A stretch of 64,000 nucleotides of DNA from Streptomyces sp. YPW6 (GCF_018866325.1 NZ_CP076457.1:1771001-1835000), one strand, 5' to 3'; shown: positions 7,996 to 17,270, counted from the stretch's first letter. Notes: generated by a model from the letters alone, not told the origin. A program made the numbers and translations.

Positions 7996-8199
7996 TCAGC
8001 CCTGCCAGCTGTGCGGGGCGCGGAAGCCCGGCGTGCGCTCCAGGCGGCGCCAGCCGGCGGTGTCACGGCCACGGCGGGCGGGGGCGGCCGGCTGGGCGGC
8101 GGCACGGGCCATCAGGACGGCGGTGATGGCCGCCAGCTCCTCGGGGGCCGCGTGGCCCTTCTCGACGCGCAGGACGGACTCGGCGGGGGTGAGGCTCAT
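7996..8199 (-). CDS. accE: Acyl-CoA carboxylase epsilon subunit
   Basis: This small 67-aa protein has the typical features of actinobacterial acyl-CoA carboxylase epsilon subunits. The N-terminal part resembles VLRVEKGHAAPEELAAITAVL, an Ala/Pro-rich linker follows, and the C-terminus ends GWRRLERTPGFRAPHSW. The epsilon subunit binds the beta (carboxyltransferase) subunit and boosts holoenzyme activity. The start ATG at 8199 lies 65 bp downstream of the beta-subunit gene on the same strand, consistent with one operon. Confidence 0.88.
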   Translation of the reverse strand: MSLTPAESVLRVEKGHAAPEELAAITAVLMARAAAQPAAPARRGRDTAGWRRLERTPGFRAPHSWQG

Positions 8200-8264
8200 G
8201 GTGGGTGTCTCCGTCTTCTCGGCAGGCTGTCGTGGACCGGGCGGCGGATCGCGCCGCCGCGCGA

Positions 8265-9848
8265 CTACTGCGGCGGGTTGCCGTGCTTGCGGGACGGCAG
8301 GTCGGCGTGCTTGGTGCGGAGCATGGCGAGCGAGGCGATGAGCACCTCGCGGGTCTCGGCGGGGTCGATGACGTCGTCGACGAGGCCGCGCTCGGCCGCG
8401 TAATAGGGATGCATCAGCTCCGCCTTGTACTCCTTGACCATGCGGGTCCGCATGGCCTCGGGGTCCTCGGCCTCCGCGATCTGCCTGCGGAAGATGACGT
8501 TGGCGGCGCCCTCGGCGCCCATCACCGCGATCTCGTTGGTGGGCCAGGCGTAGGTCAGGTCGGCCCCGATGGACTGGGAGTCCATGACGATGTACGCACC
8601 TCCGTAGGCCTTGCGCAGGATCAGGCTGATCCGCGGCACGGTGGCGTTGCAGTAGGCGTACAGGAGCTTGGCGCCGTGGCGGATGATCCCACCGTGCTCC
8701 TGGTCGACGCCCGGCAGGAAGCCGGGAACGTCCAGCAGGGTGATGATCGGGATGTTGAACGCGTCGCACATCTGCACGAAGCGGGCGGCCTTCTCCGACG
8801 CCTCGATGTCCAGGACACCGGCCAGCGACTGCGGCTGGTTCGCCACGATCCCCACGACCTGCCCGTCCATCCGGGCCAGGGCGCAGACGATGTTGCGGGC
8901 CCAGCGCTCGTGGATCTCCAGGTAGTCGCCGTCGTCGACGAGTTCCTCGATCACCTTGTGCATGTCGTAGGGGCGGTTCCCGTCGGCCGGGACCAGGTCC
9001 AGCAGGACGTCGCCGCGCCGGTCGGCGGGGTCGTCGCTGGGAGCGGCCGGGGGGTTCTCGCGGTTGTTGGAGGGGAGCATCCCGATGAGGTAGCGGACCT
9101 CGGCGATGCAGGTCTCCTCGTCGTCATACGCGAAGTGCGCCACGCCCGAGGTCTCCGCGTGCACGTCCGCGCCGCCCAGGCCGTTCTGGGTGATCTCCTC
9201 ACCGGTGACCGCCTTGACGACGTCCGGGCCGGTGATGAACATCTGCGAGGTATCACGGACCATGAACACGAAGTCCGTCAGCGCCGGACTGTACGCGGCG
9301 CCGCCGGCGCACGGGCCGAGCATCACGCTGATCTGCGGGATCACACCCGAAGCACGCGTGTTGCGCTGGAAGATGCCCCCGTACCCGGCCAGAGCGGAAA
9401 CGCCCTCCTGGATACGGGCGCCGGCGCCGTCGTTCAGCGACACCAGCGGAGCGCCCGCCGAGATGGCCATGTCCATGATCTTGTGGATCTTCGTCGCGTG
9501 GGCCTCGCCCAGCGCCCCGCCGAAGATCCGGAAGTCGTGCGCGTACACGAAGACCGTCCGGCCCTCGACCGTGCCCCAGCCCGTGATCACACCATCGGTG
9601 TAGGGCTTCTTCGCCTCCAGACCGAACCCGGTGGCCCGGTGCCGGCGCAACTGCTCGACCTCCTTGAACGAACCCTCGTCCAGCAGCAGCCCGATCCGCT
9701 CCCGCGCGGTCAGCTTCCCCTTGGCATGCTGCGCCTCGGTCGCCTTCTCGCTCGGTCCGCGCCGCGCCTGCTCGCGCAGGGCCAGCAGTTCGGCCACCCG
9801 GCCACGGGCGTCGGTCGGCTCACCCTGGGTTTCGTCCACAACGGTCAT
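8265..9848 (-). CDS. accB: Acyl-CoA (propionyl/acetyl-CoA) carboxylase beta subunit, carboxyltransferase
   Basis: This 527-aa carboxyltransferase subunit has two crotonase-like halves. The acyl-CoA-binding half contains TARERIGLLLDEGSF and an oxyanion-hole region (ISAGAPLVSLNDGAGARIQEG). The carboxybiotin half contains DVPGFLPGVDQE and a following GGAYIVMDS region. Together with a biotinylated alpha subunit encoded elsewhere it carboxylates acetyl- or propionyl-CoA to malonyl- or methylmalonyl-CoA for fatty-acid and polyketide synthesis. Length and motifs match PccB/AccB of Streptomyces. The epsilon gene follows. Substrate preference cannot be settled by eye. Confidence 0.95.
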   Translation of the reverse strand: MTVVDETQGEPTDARGRVAELLALREQARRGPSEKATEAQHAKGKLTARERIGLLLDEGSFKEVEQLRRHRATGFGLEAKKPYTDGVITGWGTVEGRTVFVYAHDFRIFGGALGEAHATKIHKIMDMAISAGAPLVSLNDGAGARIQEGVSALAGYGGIFQRNTRASGVIPQISVMLGPCAGGAAYSPALTDFVFMVRDTSQMFITGPDVVKAVTGEEITQNGLGGADVHAETSGVAHFAYDDEETCIAEVRYLIGMLPSNNRENPPAAPSDDPADRRGDVLLDLVPADGNRPYDMHKVIEELVDDGDYLEIHERWARNIVCALARMDGQVVGIVANQPQSLAGVLDIEASEKAARFVQMCDAFNIPIITLLDVPGFLPGVDQEHGGIIRHGAKLLYAYCNATVPRISLILRKAYGGAYIVMDSQSIGADLTYAWPTNEIAVMGAEGAANVIFRRQIAEAEDPEAMRTRMVKEYKAELMHPYYAAERGLVDDVIDPAETREVLIASLAMLRTKHADLPSRKHGNPPQ

Positions 9849-10028
9849 GCATCGACCCTACGAACCCCGACCCAGAAAACTCGCCGTCGACTCCGTACAG
9901 TCTCCTGCCCGGTTTCGTGGTGGGAGTGAACAGAACCATACGGCCGTGCGCGCGATCCACCAGCGAAACGCCGACTCCGGTTGTGGAGACTCCACAAGTG
10001 AAGGGTGTGGGGTGGGCCACACGCCCGT

Positions 10029-10050
10029 GAGGGGGCCCGAAGGCCCCCTC
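10029..10050. terminator. Terminator hairpin after the GH101 gene
   Basis: GAGGGGGCC (10029-10037) pairs with GGCCCCCTC (10042-10050) around a CGAA tetraloop. It lies about 60 bp past the stop of the minus-strand GH101 gene. Confidence 0.75.
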
Positions 10051-10111
10051 AGTATGGCGCAGTACGGTCCCCCGTCGTTCGCCGCGCCCCGGGAAGTGCT
10101 CCGAGCGGAGG

Positions 10112-13100
10112 TCAGCCTCCGCAGTGGAAGCGGGCGCTGCCCCAGTCCGCGTGGTCGTTGCCGTTGCCGTCGCCGCCGTCCTGGACGACCAGCTCGACGT
10201 ACGCCGCGCCGGTGACGTCGGCGGTGAGCTTCCAGGCGGGGTCGGCCGCCCCCAGTACGGGCGACGCCGCCTTCTGCGTACCGTCGGCGGTGACCGAGAA
10301 CCGCACGCTGCCCCGGGTCGTCTGGACGTCGTCCACCCCCACGTCGGCGGTGAAGGAGGTGCACTTCCCGCCCAGGTAGTAGCGGATCTTCGCCGGGGCG
10401 TGCGTACCCAGGCCCTTGTCGTGGACGACGCCGCCGATCGTCAGGGGCCCGCCGTCCCCGGTCCCGGTCTCCCCGTTGGACCGGTCGCGCTCGACCGGCC
10501 CCCAGCCGTTCTGGGAGGCGGTCCAGTCGAGGTCGCTCGCCCAGCTGTCCTTCGTGGGCGGCGGCGGAAGCGTGCGGACGGAGGTCTTCGCGCCGAGCGT
10601 ACGGCCGGCGCCCCCGACGGTGTACGTGGCCTCCGCCTCCAGCGTGTACGCGGTGTAGGGGGCGTCCACCGGAGGGGTGACCCGCCAGCTGCCGGTGACC
10701 TTCGCGCCCGGGGCGACCGAGTCGAAGGCGACCGGGCCCGCCGGCTCGGCCTGCCACCCCTCGGGCACGGCCAGTGCGAGCTTCACCCCCGTGGCGGCGC
10801 TCGTCTCGTCGTTGCCGAAGGTCGCCTTCACGGTGTTCGGAGCTCCCGGCTCCAGGGTCTCCGCGTCGGCGGCCACCCCGAGGGTGCCGCAGACGGCCTC
10901 CTCGCCCGCCGGGGCGGGGCCGAGGTCCGTGACGGTGAAGTTGTCGAGCACGAAGTCCGCGCCCTCGGGTGCTCCCGGGAGCTTGCGCAGCCCGGTCCAG
11001 GTGTCGCCGCAGCCCGCGGTCAGGGTCCGGCTGAACCGTCCGGTGGTGCGCTGCTGCCCGATCGGGGTGGCCCGGGTCTCGGTCGAGGCGGCCTTGCCGC
11101 CGGCGAGCCGGTCGTAGCCCTCGACCCAGCTGTAGGCCCCGGCGTGGCTGGACTGGTAGGCGAACTCGACGCGGTACCGGTGGCCGTCCCGCATCGGGAC
11201 GGTCCAGGGCGCGGTGCGGTAGACGAGCCCGGTGTTCTCCTCGTGGGACTTCAGGGACTCCTTCCCGCCGAGCACGTCGTCGATGAGCTTCCCGTTCCAG
11301 CCGGACTGGGTGTACGGGTCGTTCAGCTGGGAGATGTGGGTGCGGGGGTCGGTCGAGCCGCCCGCGTCGCCCTTGAGGAAGGGGCCCCAGCCCTGGTCGA
11401 CGGCCTCGAAGTCCTCGTGGGCCACGGTGCCGGGCCGGGTGGCGGGGGCGTTCGCGACGATCCGTACGTCATCGGCGCGGACCTTCGCCGTGCTGCCCGC
11501 CGCCGCCTCGATGCGCAGGGTGGTGCGGCCGTTCGCGGGGGCGGTGAAGTTGACCTTGGCGCGCTGGAAGAAGGTGCCGTGCCAGTCGGACGCGGCGACC
11601 TGGTCCTTGGCGGTGGAGCGCTCGACGGCGACCGACTTCCCGCCGGCGCTCAGGGTGGTGCGGCGGCTCCTGCCGGGCTCGACCTCGATCAGGGCGGATG
11701 CGGTGTAGCGCTCGCCGGGCCGGAGGCCGGTGACGGTCTGGGAGAGCGCGGCGGTGGACGTGCCGGAGAGTTCGGCGCTGTTGCGACCCCGGCCGTCGGT
11801 GTCGCGGACGGCGGTGCCGGTCGTCGTCCAGCCCTTCAGGTGCTGGTCGTTGAAGCCCGGGTCGGCGAGCCCGGTCCCCTTGCCCCAGTGGGCCGAGGTG
11901 TCCTTCGGGGCCCGGCCGGGGTAGAGGACGTACGCCTGTCCGGCGGTGGCGGTGAGCGTGATCCTGCCGCCGGAGGGGCGGACGGTGGAGACCTTCTCGC
12001 GGCCGTTGTCGGTCAGCTTGTAGAGCGTGTACGCGCCCCTGCCGGGCACCTCCCAGGTGCTGGTCCCGCCGTTCTGGCTGTAGTGGTAGAGCTTCCTGCC
12101 GCCGTCCCAGGGGAGCAGGTAGTCGGTGCCGCTGAGCACCTTGCGGCCCCGCTCGTAGAAGGTCCGCTCACCGTCCTCGACCGTGCCGCGCACCCCGCCG
12201 GTGAAGGTGATGTCGTTGCCGTCCCAGCGGGTGATCCGCTGCTGCTGGAGGTACTTGGCGGGGAGGTTCTTCTGCCAGATGTTGGCGGTGAAGGCGTTCC
12301 AGTCGGTCTCGCCGGTCCAGCCCTCGAACTCCTCCAGGGCGCTCTGGCCGAGGACGGGATGGTCGTTCCAGACGTCCTTCTCGCCGTTGCGGATGAACCG
12401 GATGATCTGCGAGTTGAGGCCCTTGTTGGTGGCGCCTCCGTAGTTGAGGTCGTTGGCCCAGTGCGACCAGAGCGAGGCGCGTTCGAACTTGTCGGCCCAC
12501 TCGGTGCCGACGGTCCAGCCCTGCTTCTGCACGGCCTGGATCGTCTTGTCGGCGATCCAGCCGTGGCTGTAGTAGACGTCGATGTAGAGGAAGTCGAGGT
12601 TCTCGTCGGTCTCGTCGCGCAGCTGCTGGAAACGCTCGGCCAGATCGCCGCTGTTGATGTCGCGGCGCTGGTCGATGTAGTAGCTCTGGTTGAGCCAGTT
12701 CCAGCCGGGCCTGGCCTTGTCGACGAGCTGCTCGGAGAAGGCCTTGGCCTCCGGGTAGGACTCGGTGGCGTTGACGTGGACGCCGAAGTCCGCGCCCCAC
12801 TTCCCGCCTTCCTTGAGCAGGGTGTTCAGGTCCTTGAGCCCGCCCGCGCGCTTGTTGTAGTTGCCGCCGTAGTCCGGGTGGGCCGAGTCGTGGCCCTCGG
12901 AGCCGTACCCCTTGAGGACGGCGAGCTGGCCGAGGCCGTCGGTGGCCTTCGAGATCCGCTTGACGTCGTCCAGGGTGCGCAGGAAGGGGTGGGTGGCCTG
13001 GCTGGCGAAGTTGAACGGGATGTGGGTGACGACCCGCTTCGCGGTGTCCTCGCTGCCGGGCGCGGTGACGCCGATGGAGCGGAAGGCGATCGCCCCGTCC

Positions 13101-13984
13101 TGCCAGTCGACGGCCTGGTCCCCGTTGGCGTCCGGGGTGACGACGACCTTGGCCCAGGGCAGGTGGTCGCCGCTCTCGGGCTGGGGCGCGCCCTCGCCCC
13201 GGTAGGTCCACTGGCCGGACCAGGCGGCGACGCGGACGCCGCCGCCCTCCTCGGCGCGCGCCTGGTGCCAGAAGCGGGCGTCGTCGCCGCCGGTGGTCCC
13301 GGAGGGCTTGTCGTACGAGGAGTTGGACTCGATGGCCGCGGCGAGCGAGCCGGTGTTGAGGATCGCGTAACTGGCCCCGACGGGAGCGGAGTCGGGCTTG
13401 GTCTCCCCGGTGACCTCGGCGAAGACGTCGGCGGTGCGGGTGGAGTCCGGGTCGAGCGTCGTGAACGCGGTGGCGGCACCGGGCTCGGTGGACCCGACGG
13501 AGATCAGGTCGTGCCCGGGGATGTCGATGGTCCCGACCCGGAAGGCGGGCGTGTCGCGGACGGCGGTCACCTTGAAGGTGGTCGCCCGCCCGGAGACGGT
13601 GAGCGAGGCGTCGATCTCGACGCCCGGCAGGGAGGCGAAGACGAGGGTGTAGCGGGCTGCGGAGCCGGTGACCTTCGGTGCGCGCTTGAGCTTCACCGGG
13701 TGGGCGGTCCCGTTGAGGGTGACGGCGGTGACCGGCCGGGTGGAGCCGAGCAGGCGCTTGCCGCTCGCCCGGTCGGTGTACGACAGGACGCGCGGGAAGT
13801 CGTCGGCGACGGCGACGGCGAGCCGGGCGGACCGGATCACGGCGGTTCCGTCCGCCTCCGCCGCTGCGGCCGGGTCGGAGGGTGAGGGAGCGGCGGCCGC
13901 GGCGGGGAGGGCTGCCCCCACGAGCGCCAAAACGGCTGCGGAGGCCGCGGCGACCAGGCCGGGGCGAGGGAATCTTGGCGACAT
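10112..13984 (-). CDS. Secreted endo-alpha-N-acetylgalactosaminidase (GH101) with C-terminal NPCBM domain
   Basis: This 1290-aa exported enzyme family releases core-1 type disaccharide (Gal-GalNAc) from Ser/Thr of mucin-like O-glycoproteins. An N-terminal signal peptide (LVAAASAAVLALVGAALPAAAAA) precedes beta-sandwich and TIM-barrel regions typical of GH101. The block LDFLYIDVYYSHGW contains the likely nucleophile Asp469. VGTEWADKFE supplies the candidate acid/base Glu495, followed by WSHWANDLNYGG. Galactose-binding-like domains follow and the last 140 or so residues match an NPCBM (novel putative carbohydrate-binding) domain. The start at 13984 is chosen because it begins the signal peptide; the frame stays open to 14143. 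It is divergent from the GH64 gene across a LacI-type palindrome. Confidence 0.88.
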   Translation of the reverse strand: MSPRFPRPGLVAAASAAVLALVGAALPAAAAAPSPSDPAAAAEADGTAVIRSARLAVAVADDFPRVLSYTDRASGKRLLGSTRPVTAVTLNGTAHPVKLKRAPKVTGSAARYTLVFASLPGVEIDASLTVSGRATTFKVTAVRDTPAFRVGTIDIPGHDLISVGSTEPGAATAFTTLDPDSTRTADVFAEVTGETKPDSAPVGASYAILNTGSLAAAIESNSSYDKPSGTTGGDDARFWHQARAEEGGGVRVAAWSGQWTYRGEGAPQPESGDHLPWAKVVVTPDANGDQAVDWQDGAIAFRSIGVTAPGSEDTAKRVVTHIPFNFASQATHPFLRTLDDVKRISKATDGLGQLAVLKGYGSEGHDSAHPDYGGNYNKRAGGLKDLNTLLKEGGKWGADFGVHVNATESYPEAKAFSEQLVDKARPGWNWLNQSYYIDQRRDINSGDLAERFQQLRDETDENLDFLYIDVYYSHGWIADKTIQAVQKQGWTVGTEWADKFERASLWSHWANDLNYGGATNKGLNSQIIRFIRNGEKDVWNDHPVLGQSALEEFEGWTGETDWNAFTANIWQKNLPAKYLQQQRITRWDGNDITFTGGVRGTVEDGERTFYERGRKVLSGTDYLLPWDGGRKLYHYSQNGGTSTWEVPGRGAYTLYKLTDNGREKVSTVRPSGGRITLTATAGQAYVLYPGRAPKDTSAHWGKGTGLADPGFNDQHLKGWTTTGTAVRDTDGRGRNSAELSGTSTAALSQTVTGLRPGERYTASALIEVEPGRSRRTTLSAGGKSVAVERSTAKDQVAASDWHGTFFQRAKVNFTAPANGRTTLRIEAAAGSTAKVRADDVRIVANAPATRPGTVAHEDFEAVDQGWGPFLKGDAGGSTDPRTHISQLNDPYTQSGWNGKLIDDVLGGKESLKSHEENTGLVYRTAPWTVPMRDGHRYRVEFAYQSSHAGAYSWVEGYDRLAGGKAASTETRATPIGQQRTTGRFSRTLTAGCGDTWTGLRKLPGAPEGADFVLDNFTVTDLGPAPAGEEAVCGTLGVAADAETLEPGAPNTVKATFGNDETSAATGVKLALAVPEGWQAEPAGPVAFDSVAPGAKVTGSWRVTPPVDAPYTAYTLEAEATYTVGGAGRTLGAKTSVRTLPPPPTKDSWASDLDWTASQNGWGPVERDRSNGETGTGDGGPLTIGGVVHDKGLGTHAPAKIRYYLGGKCTSFTADVGVDDVQTTRGSVRFSVTADGTQKAASPVLGAADPAWKLTADVTGAAYVELVVQDGGDGNGNDHADWGSARFHCGG

Positions 13985-14210
13985 GGCCCTTGAGTAGTCC
14001 TCGTGTCCGGACACCGTCAACGAACTTCGGGCCCGGGGGCCGACTCCGTCCAACAACCCCGGTGCGTTAGTCCAAGTCGAAGGCGGGCGGTCGGGCTCAC
14101 GGCCCCGTTCACCTCTTGGCCGGGAGTGGCCCTCTCCGGTCACCGTACGCGCCCGCTCGGTTCCGCCAAGTACCCTTTCGATGCGTCGAGTTGTGAAGAC
14201 TCCGACATTA

Positions 14211-14224
14211 TGAGAGCGCTCTCA
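14211..14224. promoter_or_regulatory. LacI-family operator-like palindrome between GH101 and GH64
   Basis: TGAGAGCGCTCTCA is a perfect 14-bp palindrome with the AGCGCT core typical of Streptomyces LacI-family sites; CebR recognises TGGGAGCGCTCCCA, from memory. It lies in the 372-bp divergent gap (13985-14356), 133 bp before the GH64 start, and directly precedes a possible -35 TTGACG at 14235-14240. I see nothing else in this gap. Confidence 0.65.
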
Positions 14225-14356
14225 GTCACATGTGTTGACGGCCGTGCCCGGCCTCGCGAGAGTGGTGCGCACCGCAGGCGCCCCCACGGTTCCCGATCCT
14301 CCCCGCAGCACCCCCCACCCCCCGCCTGCGCCCCCCACCATCTCGGGAGTTCCCTC

Positions 14357-15583
14357 GTGATTTCACGCCGAATGTTCCTGACCGGCGCCGCCGCATCGGC
14401 CGCGGCGCTGACGTACCCCGCCTGGGGCACCGCACTGAGCCCCCGCGCGTCGGCGGCTCCGGCGACCTGTGAACTGGCCCTGGAGAACACGTCGTTGCCG
14501 GGCACCGTGCACGCGTACGTCACCGGCCGCGAGCTGGGGACCGACCGCTGGGCGCTGCTGAAGCCGGACGGCGGCCTGTACCGCCCCGACTCCCCCGGCG
14601 CCCCGCAGACCCCGCTGCCCGTCGACTGCGCCATCCCGCTCAAGGGCGCGGGAGCCGGCCCGGTCGTCCTGACCCTGCCGCAGATGTACGGGGCGCGGGT
14701 CTACTTCGTCCGTGACGACAAGCTGGACTTCTTCCTCAACCCGGGCCCGTCCCTGGTGGAGCCGGCCTTCGCGACGCCGACGGACCCGAACTACGGGCGG
14801 ACCTGGGCGTTCGCCGAGTTCACCTTCAACACCGAGCAGCTGTACTCCAACATCAGCTACGTGGACCTGATCACCGCACTGCCGATCGGCATCACGCTGG
14901 AGGGGGACGGCACCCACACCGTGGCCCCGCACCCGGAGGGCGCGGTGGAGCGGATCGCGGAGGACCTCACCGCCCAGGCGGCGGCCGACGGACAGCCCTG
15001 GGACCAGCTGATCACGCGCGGCGACGACGGCAGGGTGCTGCGGGTCGTCTCGCCGCAGAACATCATGGCCCCCTTCTTCGACCGGCCGGACGAGATGCCG
15101 TTCCGGGGCCTGTTCGAGGCGCAGATCGACGAGGTGTGGGAGAAGTACCGCTCCGAGGACCTGCGTATCGACCTCCAGGGCGGCCGGGGCACACGGGCGG
15201 GCCGGGTCAGCGGGGACGTCCTGACCTTCGAGGGGGGCCACACCTTCACCAGGCCGGAGACGAAGGACGTCTTCACCTGCAACCACGGGCCGTTCACCAA
15301 CGACCCGGGCGACTCCGACGACAAGAAGGCGATCCTGGCCCGGCTGGCGGCGGGCTTCAACCGTTCGATCATGCTGAGCCACCCGAGCCAGCCGAACGGC
15401 ACGACGGCGGCGGACTACTACCGGACCGCGGTCACCAACCACTGGTCCCGGGTGGTCCACGCGAACAGCCCGATCGGCTACGCGTTCCCGTACGACGACG
15501 TGCTCCCGGACGGTGAGCCGGACGTCTCGGGCGCGGCGCACGACGGGAACCCGCGCCGCTTCACGGTGAGCGTGGGCTCCTGA
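14357..15583 (+). CDS. Secreted GH64 beta-1,3-glucanase
   Basis: This 408-aa protein has a Tat-like signal (SRRMFLTGAAASAAALTYPA) and a mature part typical of GH64 laminaripentaose-producing beta-1,3-glucanases. Visible markers are an N-terminal thaumatin-like segment (LPVDCAIPLKGAGAGPVVLTLPQMYGARVYFV, split here by description), the SNISYVDLIT region, and conserved acidic residues around VEPAF and YGRTWAFAEFTFN. The product cleaves beta-1,3-glucan such as fungal cell wall or laminarin outside the cell. The GTG at 14357 has GGGAG a few bases upstream; an in-frame ATG at 14372 would shorten the signal. Expression is probably controlled through the palindrome at 14211-14224. Confidence 0.88.
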   Translation: MISRRMFLTGAAASAAALTYPAWGTALSPRASAAPATCELALENTSLPGTVHAYVTGRELGTDRWALLKPDGGLYRPDSPGAPQTPLPVDCAIPLKGAGAGPVVLTLPQMYGARVYFVRDDKLDFFLNPGPSLVEPAFATPTDPNYGRTWAFAEFTFNTEQLYSNISYVDLITALPIGITLEGDGTHTVAPHPEGAVERIAEDLTAQAAADGQPWDQLITRGDDGRVLRVVSPQNIMAPFFDRPDEMPFRGLFEAQIDEVWEKYRSEDLRIDLQGGRGTRAGRVSGDVLTFEGGHTFTRPETKDVFTCNHGPFTNDPGDSDDKKAILARLAAGFNRSIMLSHPSQPNGTTAADYYRTAVTNHWSRVVHANSPIGYAFPYDDVLPDGEPDVSGAAHDGNPRRFTVSVGS

Positions 15584-15601
15584 GACCCGTCCGCCAGGTC
15601 C

Positions 15602-15636
15602 GCGCGTGCCCCCGCCCGTCCGGCGGGGGCACGCGC
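15602..15636. terminator. Terminator hairpin after the GH64 gene
   Basis: A 15-bp perfect stem (15602-15616 with 15622-15636) closes a 5-base loop 18 bp after the GH64 stop. Confidence 0.8.
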
Positions 15637-15741
15637 ACGCCGGCTCCGGAGCCCTTCACCGCCACAGGGAGCCGATAACTCATCAATTGACACGATGCAT
15701 GGCGTTCTTGACTTCACCGCACCGCCCCGGGACGGTGCCGT

Positions 15742-16455
15742 ATGCGAACGAACCGCCCCTTCGGCCGCCCCTTCGGCGGACCCCTCCGCCGACTCCCCCG
15801 CCGGCTGCTCACCGCGGCCGCCGCCGGACTCCTGCTGACCGCCGCACCCCCGGCGCACGCCGACCCCGCCCCGCCACCGTCACCCGCCCCGCAGGCCTCG
15901 GGCGCGCAGGGCCTGCGGGCGTTCCAGCAGAGCTACGGCCTGCCCCCGACCGGCCGGGTGGACATCACCACCGCCCAGTTGCTCAGATCCGCCCCGGACA
16001 GCGAGCTGCGGAGGTTCTTCGCCGCCCCGTCCGACCTCGGCCCGGAACAGCTCGCCCACGCCAGAACCGTCATCGGCGTCGGCAAGGGGGCGGAGCTCAC
16101 GGAGGAGGCGCAGGTCATCGCGCTGATGACCGCGATGCAGGAGTCGAAGTTCGTCAATTACACATCGCCGGTCGACCACGACTCGCTCGGCGTCTTCCAG
16201 CAGCGCCCCAGCATGGGCTGGGGCACTGCGGCGCAGATCACGCACGTACCGACCGCGTCCGCGTCCTTCTACGGGCTGCCCTCACCCAGCGCCAACCCGG
16301 GACTGCTCCAGATCGACGGCTGGGAGTCGATGGAGCCGGGCGAAGCGTGCCAGGCGGTCCAGCGGTCCGCGCATCCGGACCGGTACGCGCAGTGGGAGGA
16401 CTTCGCCCGGGACCTGCTGGCACAGGAGGGCCCGGACGCCGATCCGGTCCGGTGA
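15742..16455 (+). CDS. Secreted peptidoglycan-binding, lysozyme-fold-like protein
   Basis: This 237-aa exported protein has an N-terminal twin-arginine-rich signal region ending in PPAHA. A peptidoglycan-binding_1-like motif follows (LRAFQQSYGLPPTGRVD). The third region is conserved across actinobacteria: IALMTAMQESKFVNY, DSLGVFQQRPSMGWGT, then HPDRYAQWEDFARDL. This last part resembles the goose-lysozyme/transglycosylase-like fold with Glu in the MTAMQES helix, but hydrolytic activity is not established. It probably acts on the cell wall. The start is the ATG at 15742. Confidence 0.75.
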   Translation: MRTNRPFGRPFGGPLRRLPRRLLTAAAAGLLLTAAPPAHADPAPPPSPAPQASGAQGLRAFQQSYGLPPTGRVDITTAQLLRSAPDSELRRFFAAPSDLGPEQLAHARTVIGVGKGAELTEEAQVIALMTAMQESKFVNYTSPVDHDSLGVFQQRPSMGWGTAAQITHVPTASASFYGLPSPSANPGLLQIDGWESMEPGEACQAVQRSAHPDRYAQWEDFARDLLAQEGPDADPVR

Positions 16456-16558
16456 GCGCGTCCGCGCGATCCCGCGAGCAGGCCGACGAGGCGGTCCCGG
16501 CGCGGACCGGGCCCCGGGCGCGACGAGCGCGCCGCGCACACCCCCGGACAGAGGAAGG

Positions 16559-16610
16559 TTGAACTTTGAACAAGACGGAGTTACAGTCAATCTCGTTGAA
16601 GGTTAAACAA
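16559..16610. promoter_or_regulatory. Pair of 15-bp TTGAA-type repeats upstream of yceI
   Basis: TTGAACTTTGAACAA (16559-16573) and TTGAAGGTTAAACAA (16596-16610) agree at 12 of 15 positions, each framed by TTG...CAA, with a start-to-start distance of 37 bp. The second ends 30 bp before the yceI ATG. They are AT-rich islands in GC-rich DNA, which favours a bound regulator (for example MarR type) or promoter elements. Confidence 0.5.
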
Positions 16611-16640
16611 CCTCCACGCACACGTCCCCGAGGAGGAGCC

Positions 16641-17264
16641 ATGGCTCTGTTCAACCGCAAGTCGACCGCCACCGCCCGGACCGCCGTCGCCGAGGCCCCC
16701 GCGGTGGACCCGGCACTCGCCGCCCTGACCGGCGCGTACACCGTGGACCCGGCACACAGCAGCATCGGCTTCACGGTGCGCCACGCGATGGTCACCAACG
16801 TGCGCGGCTCCTTCGGTGAGCACGAGGGCACCCTGGTGCTGGACGGCACGGACCCGTCGAACTCCTCCGCCTCCATCGACGTGAAGATCGCCAGCGTGGA
16901 CACCGGCATCGCCGACCGCGACGGGCACCTGGTCAGCGGCGACTTCTTCGACGCCGAGACGTTCCCGCTCATGACGTTCCGCTCGACGCAGGCCGAGCAG
17001 CTGGGCGGCGAGGCGTACCGGATCACCGGGGACCTCACCATCAAGGACGTCACGCGCCCCCTCTCCATCGACCTGGAGTTCAACGGCTCCGCCACCGACG
17101 TCTACGGCAACGAGCGCGTCGGCTTCGAGGGCAGCGCCGACATCCTGCGCTCCGACTGGGGCCTGACCTGGAACGCGGCACTGGAGACCGGCGGCGTGAT
17201 GGTCAGCGACAAGGTGAAGCTGACCTTCGACATCTCCGCGATCAAGGCCACCCCGGCAGCCTGA
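16641..17264 (+). CDS. YceI family protein
   Basis: This 207-aa protein has the YceI lipid-binding beta-barrel signature: YTVDPAHSSIGFTVRHAMVTNVRG, NSSASIDVKIASVDTG, DRDGHLVSGDFFD and FDISAIKA near the end. YceI proteins bind polyisoprenoid-type lipids and are often induced by stress or base. About 35 N-terminal residues precede the domain and include no clear signal peptide. The ATG at 16641 has AGGAGGAG immediately upstream. The longer frame from 16566 runs through the repeat operators and is rejected. Confidence 0.9.
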   Translation: MALFNRKSTATARTAVAEAPAVDPALAALTGAYTVDPAHSSIGFTVRHAMVTNVRGSFGEHEGTLVLDGTDPSNSSASIDVKIASVDTGIADRDGHLVSGDFFDAETFPLMTFRSTQAEQLGGEAYRITGDLTIKDVTRPLSIDLEFNGSATDVYGNERVGFEGSADILRSDWGLTWNAALETGGVMVSDKVKLTFDISAIKATPAA

Positions 17265-17270
17265 CCCCCT

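Noticed and set aside
7560..8341. Arg/Pro-rich plus-strand frame crossing cvnD and the terminator
   Set aside because: It runs through a perfect hairpin and overlaps cvnD in a shadow frame.
10124..13885. A 1253-codon plus-strand frame opposite the GH101 gene
   Set aside because: It is low-complexity Val/Gly/Arg-rich, with no start signal and no recognisable domain, while the minus strand encodes a signal peptide and glycosidase motifs.
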